This document shows positions 25,931-39,200 of a stretch of DNA of 64,000 bases, one piece after another. The DNA comes from Cyprinodon diabolis. Taxonomy: Eukaryota > Chordata > Actinopteri > Cyprinodontiformes > Cyprinodontidae. A program made the translations under genes and the position numbers. The notes below the pieces were generated by a model. The model was not told the DNA's origin. It saw only the letters and a program-made list of their open reading frames with translations, and did no database searches. Location of the stretch: positions 17,919,155-17,983,154 of the forward strand of contig CM060081.1 of the NCBI GenBank assembly GCA_030533445.1, read 5' to 3'. Numbering within the stretch: the first letter of the stretch is position 1; each line of letters begins with the position of its first letter.

Positions 25931-28900
25931 CAGCAGCAATAAAGAGACAAAGCCAGGATAAGATTTCAACCTGTTCATCCAGTCTCTATTAATGCCCCGT
26001 TTCTTTACAGGCGAGAAAAGGATGCTAGTCTTACAGGAAATGTTAATGAAATCCACTTGCTTTAGAGAATGGCAGGTATATTGTTGCTGATCATTGATAG
26101 TAAGTAAGGCTTCAGAACGAGCTGTCATTACCTATTTAACAGATGGAACTGTAACAAAACAAAAAGAACTGTTGAATAGGACAGTTTCATTACCAGGTAG
26201 TGAAGGGACAATGTCTGTACCTGGATCTGTTGGGTTGATATTTCCTAGTCTGATAAGTGGATGTGTTTCTGGGAGGGGGGGCTGATGCAACAACATGCCT
26301 AGGAAGGACTAAAGGGCCAGACAACAATATGAAGCTTTTTTTTGTTTGTTTTTGGGCACTGGGCCATAAAACACTCGGTCTTGTTCACCCACGAGCCACT
26401 GACAGAGCCTGAAACCTGACTCAGGAAGCTGTCCAGCAGGTAAAAGCATTATCCAGAAGTTCTCAGGACAACACATTTTACTTTTAACAGAATCTAGTGA
26501 GTGAGTAAGTCCCTGTGCCTTCAATACCTTACACCAACATCTCTGTGCAATTTACTAATTTTTCAATGCCATAAAAAAAGGAAAGAAAAAAAAACACTAG
26601 AAAGACAAAAACTGCCTTTTATATATTAATCTCAGGAGAAAAAAAATCCCAGATATGTAATTCGTCAGCCATTTATACAAGACTTATTTGGCCTTGGATT
26701 CAACATGTCGCTGCAGCACATTTATGCCCTAAGGCTCAGGTGTATCAATGGCAGTTTATACAACCCCCAACCATTGAACTTCTGGCTACAATCACACAGA
26801 ACCAAAGGTGTTACCCACTCAGAAGGGTTTGAGGATAAAGATGTAATCAGATGAAAGTAGGTAAGCCACCACTTGGAAGACGTGTTATGTCAATGAAGCG
26901 CAATGCTGCCTTTGAAATAAAAAAGGTTTAAAAAAAAAAATGCCCGGGTCAGAAATTGACAGAACAACAAGAGACTGAATGGCATCTCAAAACAAGCTAC
27001 AACTAAATTCTGCCTTTTGTGTAAGTGTGTTAAGCGAAAGGGAAGTGCTGTGTTGTCTCATACGCAACAACCTGACAATTTGAAGATGGCAAAGTGGCTC
27101 TTCAAACAATGTCGTCAAGGTTGCCCACTGGGATTTTTCAAATATGTACAGTTTTTCATTCGATTTTGTCTGGATGACGCCTCTTATCTGACGAACAACT
27201 TTGTCAGCTACATTCAAACTAGGTTCATGTGGATAGGGCCTAAGATAAAAACAAACCTTTAAAAAAACTTTTGAGTATACACAGTTCAAGACATCTATGC
27301 TTTTACCACAAATCTGTTGTACTTTGACTCTTAAACATACCACTTTGACATATGGCTTATTCAAACAATGTTCCGCGTTGTTAATTTATTCAAAGAGTTT
27401 TCATCATTCCACAATATTAAGACTGAGCCTGCCTTTATCCTCCATATGAAAAAAAAAAAAGAAAAACAAAGCAGTCACGGTACTTCTTGTTTTATCAAAC
27501 ATAAGGACCACCCAAGTGGTCAGTGATACACTTTACAAGCTCACAGTCGTATGGCCTTGAAATCAAGTGAAGCAAAGTGCCAAGTGGCTACACTCTATAG
27601 CAGTGACATACAATGTCTCATTTCATTGACCATAATAAAGAAAGGCTTGTGTATGGTTACCAACCAAAGCAAGGAGAGAGTAAAAGATTTCCCAGGAGTA
27701 TAAGCCAAATTGTGTCAGGTGGGAAGTAATGGTTGGACATCACATTGAGATGACACTATGGCCATGATTTTTTTCCAGGGAAAATTGGCACTTTTTGATG
27801 TAGCAAAGGTACAGACAGAATAATGATTTTACACTTATACTTACACTTATACAGAGATGACAATGGTAGCAATTGCTTCTTCTTCAGTAGGTAAATACAG
27901 GACCATTTCTTTATAAGATTCATAAGGATAAATGCGTACTCAAAGTTAATTATTTACTTTTTAGAAGCAAAGGATTATTTTTCAATAAGTTCAAAAATAG
28001 AATCTGCAAGTATGCATTAAATATAGATTGCAACTTGTTCAGCAATTGTATTTTAATATAAATTCACATTCATAACCTGAAAATATGAATATTATCCTTT
28101 CCCTTTCTTATCTCAATCCTGCCTTGAACCCCATTGTATTTTTATGTGATACGCTAAAAAGAAGTAGAAGATCATGGTAATGTCAGAGAATATAATTTTG
28201 CTTATACATTTTTATGAGTAAAAATTTTACAAAGATGGACCTTCCTTTCCTCTGATCCCTCTAAATAAAATCCACTGCAGTCACTTGCATTGAGAATTCC
28301 TCTCATTTAGAGCAGTAGGATATCATATGCCTTTGCACAGCACTGTACATGTGTATGTTAGTGACAAACCTCCAGGTAGCACTTTAATTTCTATTTCATT
28401 CCAATGAAGACAAGGGGCTAACTGGTCTGGAAATAAAATGTAATCATGATCCTATCAGTCTCCCACCAAAGCAGGGGGCAGAGTTGAAAACAAAAGGGGC
28501 CTCACAGGGAGACAGGTAATCAATTCCAGATTATTGACCTGTCGCGCTGTTGGTATTCGACATACACTGTGCTGTTCGAAGATTGCCTCTGACTGCTTGA
28601 CTGAACATTCACTCATGTTTTATCTTGGATCACACTTTCTTTTGAAGAAATTCCAGGTAAAATTGATCAAAGTACAAAAATATGTTCAAAACTGAAATAA
28701 AACACAGACTGGCTTGGACTATTAAAAGGCCTGTTTTCAGGTTTTAGACATTAAAAGATTAAGTATGTATCTAAAACTCGGAAGCTCAGACTACAGCCTT
28801 TCTTTGATTTACTCACAAATCCTCTCTACACCCACTCAAGTTCTTAAAGTCTCCGTCTCGCAGTTTAAGACAGCCTCTGGCTGTCCACATCCTTCCAATT

Positions 28901-29823
28901 AAGACAGATGGGTCACAGAAGAGTGCAAGCTGCTGGGGACCAAGCTGCGTTTGCACTTAAATCACCATCACTACCCTCCAGATTGCTTTCAGTGGTTAAC
29001 CACAGATCTCTGAATGACTTCTGTGGATCTACGGGGAGAGAGGAGAGTTTATAGTAAAAATACAGTAAGTGAGCTCAGCTGCTTTGGAGACACATGGAGG
29101 TCTGGGACATAGCCAGAGTAATAGTGGTTTCAATGCTTTCAGGCACCACTCCCGCTAGCGTGGGGATATATGGTCTCTGCCCTGGCAAACAGTAATTAGT
29201 GATCACAGCCAAATACCAGCAGTAGTGCCAGCTTGCTGGGGCAGCGGTTTCACAGTATTTACATGCGGTCAGACAGAACAGCAATATTAAAAACAGACTG
29301 ATGGTTTTTCACTGTTGTCAGACCTGCACAAGAAATGTTGAGCATTGGTTACAGAGTACTTATTGGTGACAGTGCATTAACATTTAATGGCTGTGAATTG
29401 GATGTTAAACACAGATACACACATACAATAATGTCTCTTACTCTGGAGGCAGACAGCCAACACCGAATAAAATCTTAAGACTTGCAGCCCAAGACTGCAT
29501 TTTGTCAACAACAAATGGGAGATATCATGTATATCCTGAGCTAACAACGGTAAAAACTGTTTAACCATTTACCTTTATGTGGAAGAATGGCAGTAAAAAA
29601 CGGCCAGACCCTGAGCTCAAAATCAGCTAACAATTATTTACCTAACAATAGTATTTTTAAATCCTATTCTATCCTATTAGAATTAAGGTTTAACAAACTA
29701 AAATCCACAAAATCAAATCTTTGAAAAATTATAACAATAAAGTAAATATTTCCCCCAGTAGATATATAGGAGATTCTACAGTCATCTAATCTGAGGATAA
29801 ATGTATTAGTAAAAAAAGACTAA
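25931..29823. other. Noncoding, nothing recognised
   Basis: AT-rich sequence with chance frames only. Confidence 0.45.
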
Positions 29824-30110
29824 TGTTGCGTTCAGACTGTTTTGAGTGTCAGGTGTGTCCTGTTTACAAGCAAAGTCTATGATGCATGCACGTCAAGGGG
29901 CATCAAGAGGTCCTGCAGCACATTTTACTTTGCTGCATGGCACTTCTTCAAGCGTTTCGAGCATCAGGTGCGGGGCGTTGTGAGCTTTGTGAGCTTTTGA
30001 TGCACCTCAAGTGCGTCCAAAGCGTCAGACGCTGCAGCTGGAAAATCTGAACAGAGTTTTTACAGCTTGGCAGAGCATGTCAACCAATCAGAGAAGCTGA
30101 TCCAAGAGTT
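29824..30110. repeat. Possible MITE-like repeat
   Basis: It starts tgttgcgttcagactg and has a later atctgaacag in inverted orientation, with CpG-containing words (gcgttgtgag, agcgtcagacgctgca) in an AT-rich setting and ccaatcagagaagctg near its end. The inverted ends match weakly, so the call is tentative. Confidence 0.3.
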
Positions 30111-33100
30111 AGCTGGGAAAAAGTCACTGTATTCAAGCCATGTTTTCCTGTTCTGCAAAACAGCAAAAAAATAAAACATCAAACATTTTCAAGTGAATAT
30201 TAAAAGGTGCTGCAGATCACAAAGTTTACATCAAAAGCCAGAAGTGATTTTATTTTGTGTGCACTGAAAAGTAAGAGAGAGCTCTGATCACTGAAATATT
30301 TTCTTACTGGACTGTAGCATAGGAGTTTATACATTTAAGTCTGGTTATGATTTTACAAATTTGCTCTAGCTTTATTGTTTAAGCATATTCTTCTTTTCCT
30401 AGTTTGTGTTCTCGTAAGAGCTGTGGTGACCAGAGAATTTCTCTATTGGAAGATTAATAAAGTTTGTTCATTTACTAACACCTACAAATATGTTCAATTT
30501 TATATTATTGCACTGAGTATAAAAAGTAAAAAAAAAAAATTTGTGGAGGGAACACCGATGAGAAACCTTTGTTGAACTAATAAAGCTGTGAGTGCTTTCT
30601 ATTATTACCACCTGCAACGCCAACAGTGAGCATTTGCACTGTAGCAATGCTGACCCACATTCCTGTGTCATCCCGATGGATTTTGCCCTCACGTGTGCTC
30701 AAACACTAAGCGGAGGAAGGGGAGGAGGGAATGTGTTGTAATACATCTGATGTTATGGCATTTAAAGGACAAAACCTTAATTCCATGGCTTGGCTGTAGT
30801 TGTGAAAGAAGTTGTTTCCAGTTTCATTTACACCAAACTAGAGAGGTGAAAGGAACACTGTGTAAATTATCCCTAGTTGTTTGTGAGGCAAGACTTGGCT
30901 CCACCCTTGACTGTATATCAGGTTTTCACAGCTATTCAGAAGGGAATATAATTAACCTTTGTTGATATTCATTAACCGGGGCTGCGTTTTATTCCGAACT
31001 GGTGTTTTTGATGCAAAAAGCTCCAAGCGGAGGGCATGAAAGCTTTTCACTGGGGATGGTCATATGAGGTAGAAAGCTTACAATGGCATAAACAACATAG
31101 TGGATTTAGACTTGGATCTGCTCAGTGCATAGAGCCACATATTTCACAGCTGGATTGTGAACTGAGAGCAGTGATGTCGCATTCTTCACATAACCTGACC
31201 CCCCCCCCCTCCCAAATTTCCCTGGGGTTGATTTTTTTTTTTCCTTTTAAAAAATGTCATGTTTTTTTTTTTTGCCTCACAGCATGTTCCGTAAGTAGAA
31301 ATGTGTTTGTAAAAGAAAATTTAAAAAAAAGAAAAAGGTGGCACATGTAAATCAGCAGAGCAAGTAATGGAACCAACCCCTGCATAACTCGGGAGTCCTG
31401 GAGAGACAAGGATCTTTCTCATGTTAATTCAACAATTCACTGCGGTGATGGGAAGTCTTACAAACTAGGATGATCTGGTGGCAGTAAATTCAGACCAAAT
31501 TAAATAGAGAATGATGTCTTTACTCAACGACAACTCAGTTTTAGTGTAAAACACAGAGAATCAAAGAAAAATCACCCCAATTCAAAGTGTTTTAACACTG
31601 TTTTCAAGCTATAGTAAATAAATTACAAACAAAAGCTAGAGCTACATAGGAAAGGTGTAGATCAGAGACTGACAATGTGTCAACGTTGGGACATTTATAA
31701 CCCCTGAACTGACTTTCTATGCCCCCCATTACAGATAAAAAATTAGTGCTGCAGCTATGATTGTCAATGCTGATGGAAACTATTATTTTATTCACTGGAC
31801 CAGTTTTCTAACTGCATGCCTTTCTTTTAAAAAGGCAAACCCATTCTACATTTTAGATCTTTGTTGATTTCAATATAGCCTTCTAACAAATCACAACCAG
31901 TTAATTTATTTAACTAAAATGTTGTATTTTGAGTTATTGAGAAGGTAATTAAAAGAAAAAAATACATTATGTTTTATGTTTACATTTCAGTACAAGAAAT
32001 AATTCTTTAGAGTGGGTGTACTTTTAATCTGATGTTTTCTCCCACATAATATAAAGTCAGGACACAGCTGGTTTATATATTCCCACTTAGTCTGACTGAG
32101 CTTTCCATCTCAAGATGTGCAAAGTTGTTCAAATCAAATACGCAAAACACTTGCAATTCTTTCTACAGCAACATGTTGTCCTCCAAAGCAATGGTTCCTG
32201 GGCACAGAACACTAATGGACAACAAAAACTGTATGTCAGGTTTTTTATGCATTGAGCAACAAATAGCGTATTTATTATAACAAACAAATAAATAAACACA
32301 TATAAAAGGGTAACCGCTGATCAGTTTACTTGTGTGTAAAATTCCTCATCCTGGCTGTTCAGTTTTAGAAACTGAGGTTGGTTAAACCAGCAGGAAACAA
32401 CAAAAAGTTATTCATTACTGTGGGAGCTCACAAGATGATCCCTATGTTAGTTGCAGCCCCCAGCATGCCAAACACATCATGACTGACACTGCGGAAGGAT
32501 TTAATTGGGTTTTTTAAGTGTAAATAGAAACTCTTTAAATACACAATGCTTGAGGTACAAAGAACAGCAGTCAAGCAGTTTACTTTTTCAGAAATTCTCC
32601 TAATAAGAATAATTTAGATGAAGCATTACTTTTCAATGTTGTAAACTCTCTTTTTTTAAGAAACAGAGTTACAATTCAGCTGATCCACATGGGCTTTTAA
32701 CAGGAGCCTCTCAGGGGGTTTCCTGGCGACAGTGGTCCTGTCTATGCTAACCTTAAAATGTCCCCCAATTATGCATGGTGAGTTTGCTGCACTCCCTCTC
32801 ACTGTTTATTTGAAAATCTCTGCTTGGTCTCATGACATTGATTTATACCAATCCTTCTTCCCCCCCTCTACTTTTGTCCTTTATTCTCAGATTATTAGAA
32901 CAGAGGATATCATAGACCTGACAAAAATCTACTTCCAAACTACATTTTATTTTTACAAAAACTAAATCTCATAAAATGGGCATAAAAAAAGCACATTTGT
33001 ATGCAATTTCCTATGTTGACTGAGGGTTTATGGGCTTTATTCAAATAATAGAAGGTGTTTTCCTGTCATAAAAGCTGAGCAGACAACGTGCAGTTAAGGC

Positions 33101-36100
33101 AAAGCAATTAGGCTTCATGATTTACTTTGCCTGCTTTAATAGGAAAGTGAGTGCCGCCCAGATGGAGGTCATGGTTCTTAACCTCACTCCTCAGCTACCG
33201 AATTAATCAGTTTGGAACATGTGTTGAAAAACAACACTAAGTGGATCGTGCAGGTTTTATTGTAACAACAGACTTCTCTCTATGTGCAAAAACCAATGCT
33301 AATTGACGGCAAACTAATGAACTTGCATGAGCAGCTTTAAAATCACAGAGAGGGATTGGCTTATGTCAGATTTTCATAGCATGATGTTTTTAGGTGAAAA
33401 ATACCAAAGTTTCATATTATTGACACGTAATTTCATAATAAACCTTTGTTTATTGTTATTGCGGATTTACTGAAAACATTGAAATAACAATACAGGATTT
33501 ATACCCTCTACATAAAATACCTTTTTGGGTTGTATACAGCAATACATGCAGAGTGTCAAGCTGATATTTGCTGGTTATTTAGCCTGACTTACAAGTAGCC
33601 AGCCTGCAGATGGCCATTAAACACTGCTTTGCCAATTTTAACAATGTTGGGTAGTTTTCCTCTGCTGGCAGGGTCCAGGGTTGCTCTACTCAATTATACT
33701 GTTCCCTCCAGAACTTTCTCTGTGATCTTACTGAAATTATTATTATGTGGTTTTAAAGCTTTTTAAATCCTGCATACACCTTCATAACAGTAAACAGCCC
33801 ATGGTTTGAAGTCCTTTTATTGAGATGATGATAAAACTGCTTGATTAATGTGCATCTCCACCAGATGAATGTAGCAAGTAATAAAGCACAATTACCCCTC
33901 ACACACCTGTTGCCATGCACGGGTGGTTAGTTTACTTAAAAAAAGCGAGTACACTTATTCGTTGCTTACAATAATTAAAATTCAAATGAAATATTAATAG
34001 TCACAAATAAATGTACATAGTCAAGGTGAATGCTAATAGCCCTCTAATTGCTCTAAGCAAATATTGTTTGAAAACATTGATTGCATGTCTGTTAAGCAGC
34101 CAGCTGCAGGCTAGCCACAGGTGCACAAAATGTCAAAATGTCATAACATGTGAAATAAGCACATATATAAGATAGCTATCAAATGTAGCAGATTCTAATT
34201 AAATTTTTACTTTAGTCTAAATTAGTGAGAAGAAATGTATATATTTTTAGAAGGATTAGGAATTATGTATTGCTAGATTAACATTTTTAAGTAAATTCCT
34301 CAATACGAGGGGGACCTGTCGTCATGATTTGCTGCATTAGGGCTGCAGCTTGGAGGCAAACTTAAGCAAAAAGGGAAAAATCAAACCGAACCTAACACAT
34401 CAAGGTTGCATAAGGGAAAGTGCAGAAAGCTTGCCAAGCTAAGAACAATACGGGCCTCTCAAAAAGCAATTAAGGGAGAGAGAGTCATATTATTGAATGG
34501 AAAGCAGGGAGTATTCCTCTGAGAGACAGCAGCAGTAGACTGTGAAATTCATATTGACTGGAGAGGCAAACAGACTCAGGTAAGGAGCAGAGTAAAGCTT
34601 TTTTTCCTTCTTTGGTCCTCCACTGTAGTCTGCTGTTTCTTTCAGATATAATCAGGATGAGTTCAGAAATCAACCAATACTGCAAATCCTTTAATCAGAC
34701 GCTTTCTAGATTAAAGCGAAAAGGACAATTGGACCCTCCCCTGAAAGATAAACACTGCATTAAGCGGAAATAATATCTGGACATTTTTTTCTAATTCTGC
34801 TGAGCTCTGGATGTGGGCTCACTGAAGTGTTAAATCCCACTTGATTAAAGCAGGAAAACGCCTTTAACAATGAACCATGCCAGTCCACTTAATTAAGTCA
34901 ACTTGCGCTACCGAGGGAGCGCTGGGAACGGAGAGCAAAGCAAACAGGGTGCTCCTGCTTTTTGCTCTGGATGCTAATCAAAAGCTAGATCTGCGAGCAG
35001 GATGGGGCCCCGGGGACGACACTCTGCTCGACGGATCTGGCAGTTTGCTCTTGATAATGCCGCCTTTCGCTCTGGCATCCCTAAAAAATCCCAAAGAAAC
35101 CATCTTTTCTAATCTGGGCATCCAGTGAAACACACACCCGCTCTGACAGAGTACACATTTGCCTGACCCAGAAAGAAAAACATAGGGCCCAGCAGGTCAT
35201 TGCACACTCCTTGCTGTCCTGTCAACCTTTGTGGTACAAATTCTGGGTTGTGCAAGGGTGCTGTATTTAATCAAGAAAAACAATAGTCATGAATAATCTT
35301 TGAAGGAGAGAATTCGGTATACACAACCCCTTTTGTCCCTGCTCAGTCACTGTTTGTGTCTTTTAATTGTGTAATATAAGCCATTGGAAGCATCTGGTGG
35401 TTATTACAGAGCCTGAGGTCTGAGAGGGAGGGGGACAGATGATGGGGCGGGGGGCATAAAGGAATTTCATGATTTGTTTGCGGTCTTCTCAGTGTTGCTC
35501 TGGTGGGGCGTTACACACTCTTCCGGTGCAAAACTCCTCACAACTTATTAAAGCCAAAGTCTCTGTAGTTAGGAAATGGTCATATGGCTAATTATTCAAC
35601 CAGCTACAAGTTGGCAAAGCATGAAAAAAATATTGCATACTACAAATGGATTTATCTTTTTTACATTTTATTATTTTTACAACAGCAAATTCCAATGTAT
35701 CTAATTGCGGATTTTGTTTTAGAGACAAACCCCTAAGTAGTGCAAGTAAAGGAAAATAAAAAACAGATAAAAATAATTTCTCTAAAAGTTTAACATGCAT
35801 TTGTATTCAACTTTCTTTACTCTGAAGCCTCTAAATAAAACACAGCAAAACAAGTTTTCTTCAGAACCAAAGAGGAGCACAGAGATTTTTAGAGCAGACC
35901 TAGGTTCCACAACTATAATCAAAGCTCTGACCATCTCACACTCTGATCATTCATCTGGACATGCAAAGTGTATGAAAAATGTCTAACCTCACCAAAACAT
36001 GGCTATTTATCTACAATCAAAGGCTGATGAGGAGAGCAGCAATGAGAGTAGCATATATGAGGTACCATTTTATTTGGAGAAGCCGAGATCCACATCTCAC

Positions 36101-36224
36101 GTGGCAAGATCTGCTGAAGTACAGCTTTTATTTGTCCAAACATTTACGTTTTGGTGGATACAAAACAGCCAGAGAAAGGGTGTCCAAATGCAGAAGTAAA
36201 AAGTTGTAGAAGACGAGAACTGCA
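30111..36224. other. Noncoding, possible conserved elements
   Basis: No repeats recognised over 6 kb, which is unusual for this window. Stretches such as 33060-33210 and 34830-35110 are locally less AT-rich and could be regulatory elements in the large intron, but sequence alone cannot show that. Confidence 0.35.
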
Positions 36225-36300
36225 CAAAACTAAAAGACTGAAACACAATGGTGGTACCGTCATACTCTGGGGATGCTTTTCTTCAGAAGTTGTACTTAGT
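36225..36300 (+). mobile_element. Short Tc1-like transposase remnant
   Basis: The plus strand gives HNGGTVILWGCFSS at about 36244-36287, matching the GGGSVMLWGCFSS-type block of Tc1 transposases. Neighbouring frames are too degraded to extend it with confidence. Confidence 0.4.
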
Positions 36301-36521
36301 TTGGTCAGTATACACTGAAAATCTACTTTTTAATCTTAATACTGAAAGAAATTCTAAAACTGTAAATGTTCTTTCACCTTACAGATATCAATTACTTATA
36401 ACTCCCATAACATCTGTAGTTGTCAGGTAACAGAATGTATAAGATTTATCAATTATAAATATGTTTCTATGGCTATGTATCTAAAGCAAGCACATGTGGA
36501 GAAAAAAGCCTCGGTTCTAAC

Positions 36522-36642
36522 CTTTAAAGGAGATGAAGACTCGAGGAGCAGCAACCACTTCATTGCTGCTGATTGTATTCCCCAAGGTCAAGCTGGACAG
36601 TCCCAGGAGGATGAGCAGGGTCCACATAGCATCCAGCTTCAT
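36522..36642 (-). CDS. First coding exon of a secreted, class-3 semaphorin-like protein
   Basis: Seen: an ATG in good context (CACCATGA) opens 40 codons plus one base. The peptide starts MKLDAMWTLLILLGLSSLTL, a hydrophobic signal peptide with likely cleavage after the following Gly. It ends with APRVFISFK. A donor (AAAG|GTTAGA) follows at 36522/36521, and a pyrimidine-rich acceptor (tttgtctctgcag) precedes the exon at 36682, leaving 39 bases of 5' UTR in it. Known: class-3 semaphorins are secreted axon and vessel guidance ligands whose mature N-terminus carries a Pro-Arg-x-x-x-(Ser/Thr)-(Phe/Tyr)-Lys-Glu-Leu type motif. I believe the first intron after that Lys is in phase 1, as here, so a next exon starting AG-CTG would restore Glu-Leu. 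Sema3C has the most similar aromatic motif. Inferred: start of a sema3 gene, perhaps sema3c. The sema domain itself is not visible in the window. Another secreted protein family remains possible. Confidence 0.55.
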
Positions 36643-36681
36643 GGTGAAGAAAACCTCCAACAGCCCCCTTTTTCTTAAAAT
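36643..36681 (-). other. 5' UTR part of the first coding exon, with splice acceptor
   Basis: On the minus strand the sequence tttgtgtgtttgtctctgcag ends at 36682 and is a strong 3' splice site: a long T/G/C tract with no internal AG before the terminal CAG. The 39 bases that follow run directly into the start codon. This implies a separate upstream noncoding exon, which fits the donor near 38567. Confidence 0.5.
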
Positions 36682-38566
36682 CTGCAGAGACAAACACACA
36701 AACGTGTGAAAAGAAGATACTGATGCAAATGTTTCATAAAAGTAAAAAAACAAAACATCATAGACAGAAAGTCTGGTTTCATTTATCAATTTATGCGACG
36801 TGTCAAACCAGCGGTTCCCAAGGGCCCCATGACTGTAGTTTAGGGCGGCAGTGAGAGCTGAGGTGCAGGAATAACGCCCAGATTTTCTTCAAGGCACCAT
36901 AAAAACTGATGAGCCCTGACAAAGAGGAGCCAAGTTTTTAGCGATGTGCACAGGCTTCCATTTGGGAAAAATTATGTTTGTTTTCCAGAGTGTGACAAAC
37001 TGGAGGAGAGAGTGTGCCAACTCTCCTGGGAGAAGCCCTTTTCTCCTGCTTCAACCAGAAGACATTCCTACCTCATGGCAGCACACGTGTGCTACTGCTC
37101 CTGCCCTGTGATTAAGAATTCACCTAATGTCAGGTTATGACTATACTCACCCGATAGATATAAAATAAAATATTCTGACTGATGCAATTTGGACGATAAA
37201 TCTCAATTGTTGCAAAAAGAATTTGTTAGGTGTTTATAAATGATGAAAGCATTTACTCGAGCAGCTTCACATTCTTGAAAACAATGCAGAGGGAGCATCC
37301 ATCTTAAGTGAATGATTAATGGACACCAGGGGTAATTGCTGATGATTCATAAATCATAAATCAACAGAAAGACCTCATTCCTCTCACTGATTACACTTTT
37401 TAAGGGCTGGGGCAAATTGGGTTCATCCAGCCCCCCCCCCACAAACTATTTGGACCCACCTTCATAAAGATCCTCAGAGGTCTATGAGCCCATGGCCAAT
37501 TTATGAGCATGCTGCAGCTGTTTAAACCTCAACTGTTTACAGACAATTTGTTAACCGTCCAGCTGTTTATTCTGAGACAGAGGCCAAGTCTTTATGTGCA
37601 CAAGCACACAACATCAAACAAGCCCCAGCACTGAAACGACATTGTGGCTTGTGAGAAGGACACACTTGTGTATTATACTGCAGACACAACAATCAATCAG
37701 CACCAGATCAGAATCAGCTATTTTGGATCAGCTTAGCAAAAATACTAAATGCATCACCACTAAAAACTCCCAACATTTTCTGTCTCTAAATGAAATAACA
37801 GGTATTTTCTTGCATATTGTTTCGTTTATTAAAAAACAGTTATACAGAAGGTAACAGAGAGTTGTTTAATCATTTTTCTAGAAACCTGTAGCGCATTTTT
37901 TTTTTTCATTTAATGTATCTTAAACTGCAGAAAAAAATCTGACTTAAACCTTAAAAAAATCATAAATCCCAAAAGCCTAATCAGTGCTCATCCTTGGGAT
38001 CCACGCACTTGGAAAACAGACTCTTAAGTTTACAAAAGGCACATTTCAGGATTAATTTGTCATATGGATGTTGACAAGTGTTTCCTTTTTTCATTAAAAT
38101 AAGTAAAATGATTATTTAATCAGAAGATTGGTTAACGGATAATTCAAAGCATGTAGTTTGCAAATGAAAACAGAAAAGAACAGAGAAATCTAGGCGGGAT
38201 ATTTCAGTGTTCCCGAGAAATAAAAGCTTTAGACTGAAATCAGTGTGTGACAGACTGGAAGCCTTGGCTACACTTGGGAGGCAGAACTGTAAACAGTCTG
38301 GCGAGGAATTAGAGCGCACAATAAACTGCTTAGCTGTTAAACAAATATTAGGAATTTATCGAAGAGGAATTAATTCAGAAATACATCTTAATGCTTTTCA
38401 GCAATTTAAACGTTTGATTTTTTAAATAAAATTTCGAGAGAGAAAAAAAACACTGACAAGATCACGAAATGGTTAACAAATCTGGCAGTTTATTATTATT
38501 ATTTATATAATACTTAAGAGTATAACCATTAAAAAAAATAGTGAATAGAAGTAAAATCAGTCTTAC
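36682..38566 (-). other. Candidate first intron (GT...AG)
   Basis: This lies between the donor at 38567/38566 and the acceptor at 36682 on the minus strand, about 1.9 kb. It is AT-rich, has no recognisable repeat and no convincing exon. Its status depends on both splice-site calls being right. Confidence 0.35.
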
Positions 38567-38690
38567 CTCAGAGCTTTCCGTAATCCAAGTTCAGATCCAA
38601 CCCTGCAAGCCACTGGAAAAACCAATCCCAACAGATCGATCACTCTGTGTGTGTTTCTCTCTAAGCTGAAATCAATAATAATAGAAAATC
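38567..38690 (-). other. Candidate noncoding exon 1 ending in a splice donor
   Basis: On the minus strand the sequence reads CTCTGAG|GTAAGACT, close to the consensus 5' splice site, with the exon ending at 38567. It lies directly downstream of a CpG-rich block and 1.9 kb upstream of the coding exon at 36522-36681, so a noncoding first exon joined to that acceptor is the simplest reading. The transcription start is not determined; the exon may begin anywhere from about 38690 to 39100. A second possible donor (GCAG|GTACTC) lies near 38754. Confidence 0.4.
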
Positions 38691-39200
38691 CCTGCGCGAC
38701 TCTTCAGCAGTCAGTGTTCAGCTCAGGGCTGCGGTGCAGGGGCCGTCTGAGTACCTGCGCACAGGGCGCGTGTGCTGGCCCCGGAGTTGACAGTGATCAG
38801 TCAGGCAAAGAGAAAATACAATGTTCCCCTAATTATTAATTGTCCAGCAGTGTGAGGCCAAAACATGCTCTCCTCGCACGAGCACAGCCAACATCTCGTG
38901 GGAGAAGTGGAAAAGAAAAACAAGCAGAAAGGAAAACAAGAAGAAGTCTCCGCAGTGTGAGATAAGGTCCGAGAGCGCGCGCGACGCGTGCTGCTGCCCT
39001 GAAAAGTTAGGAGCTCCTGTGACTGTGGGGAGAGGCAGGGCGCTAGCAGGTGGATGCGGAGGCCGTTTTGACTTGAACACACCCACGGGGCGGGCTGGAG
39101 CGAGCCGAGCCGCCCCTCGGTCTCCGTCAGCCGGGGAGCTATGATTCACCGCCTCAGCCCTCCATGAGCGGGCAGGGAGCGACGATGCTCAGGTCCGGTC
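38690..39200 (-). promoter_or_regulatory. CpG-dense block, probable promoter of the minus-strand gene
   Basis: In a window otherwise almost free of CpG, this half kilobase has many. They include a run at 38968-38990 (gagcgcgcgcgacgcgtg) and another at 39085-39135 (gggcgggctggagcgagccg and following). GC-box-like GGGCGGG is present at about 39088. On the minus strand the block sits just upstream of the donor at 38567. Such CpG islands commonly mark vertebrate promoters; the assignment to the semaphorin-like gene is by position only. Divergent transcription to the right is possible, but I see no exon there. Confidence 0.5.

Noticed and set aside
34877..35128. 83-codon plus-strand frame in a less AT-rich stretch
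   Set aside because: No motif and no splice context; at most a candidate conserved noncoding element.
1..36500. Further semaphorin exons downstream of the candidate first exon
   Set aside because: I looked on the minus strand for sema-domain words such as the VGSKDH-type motif near splice sites and found none I could support by eye. A profile search would settle it.
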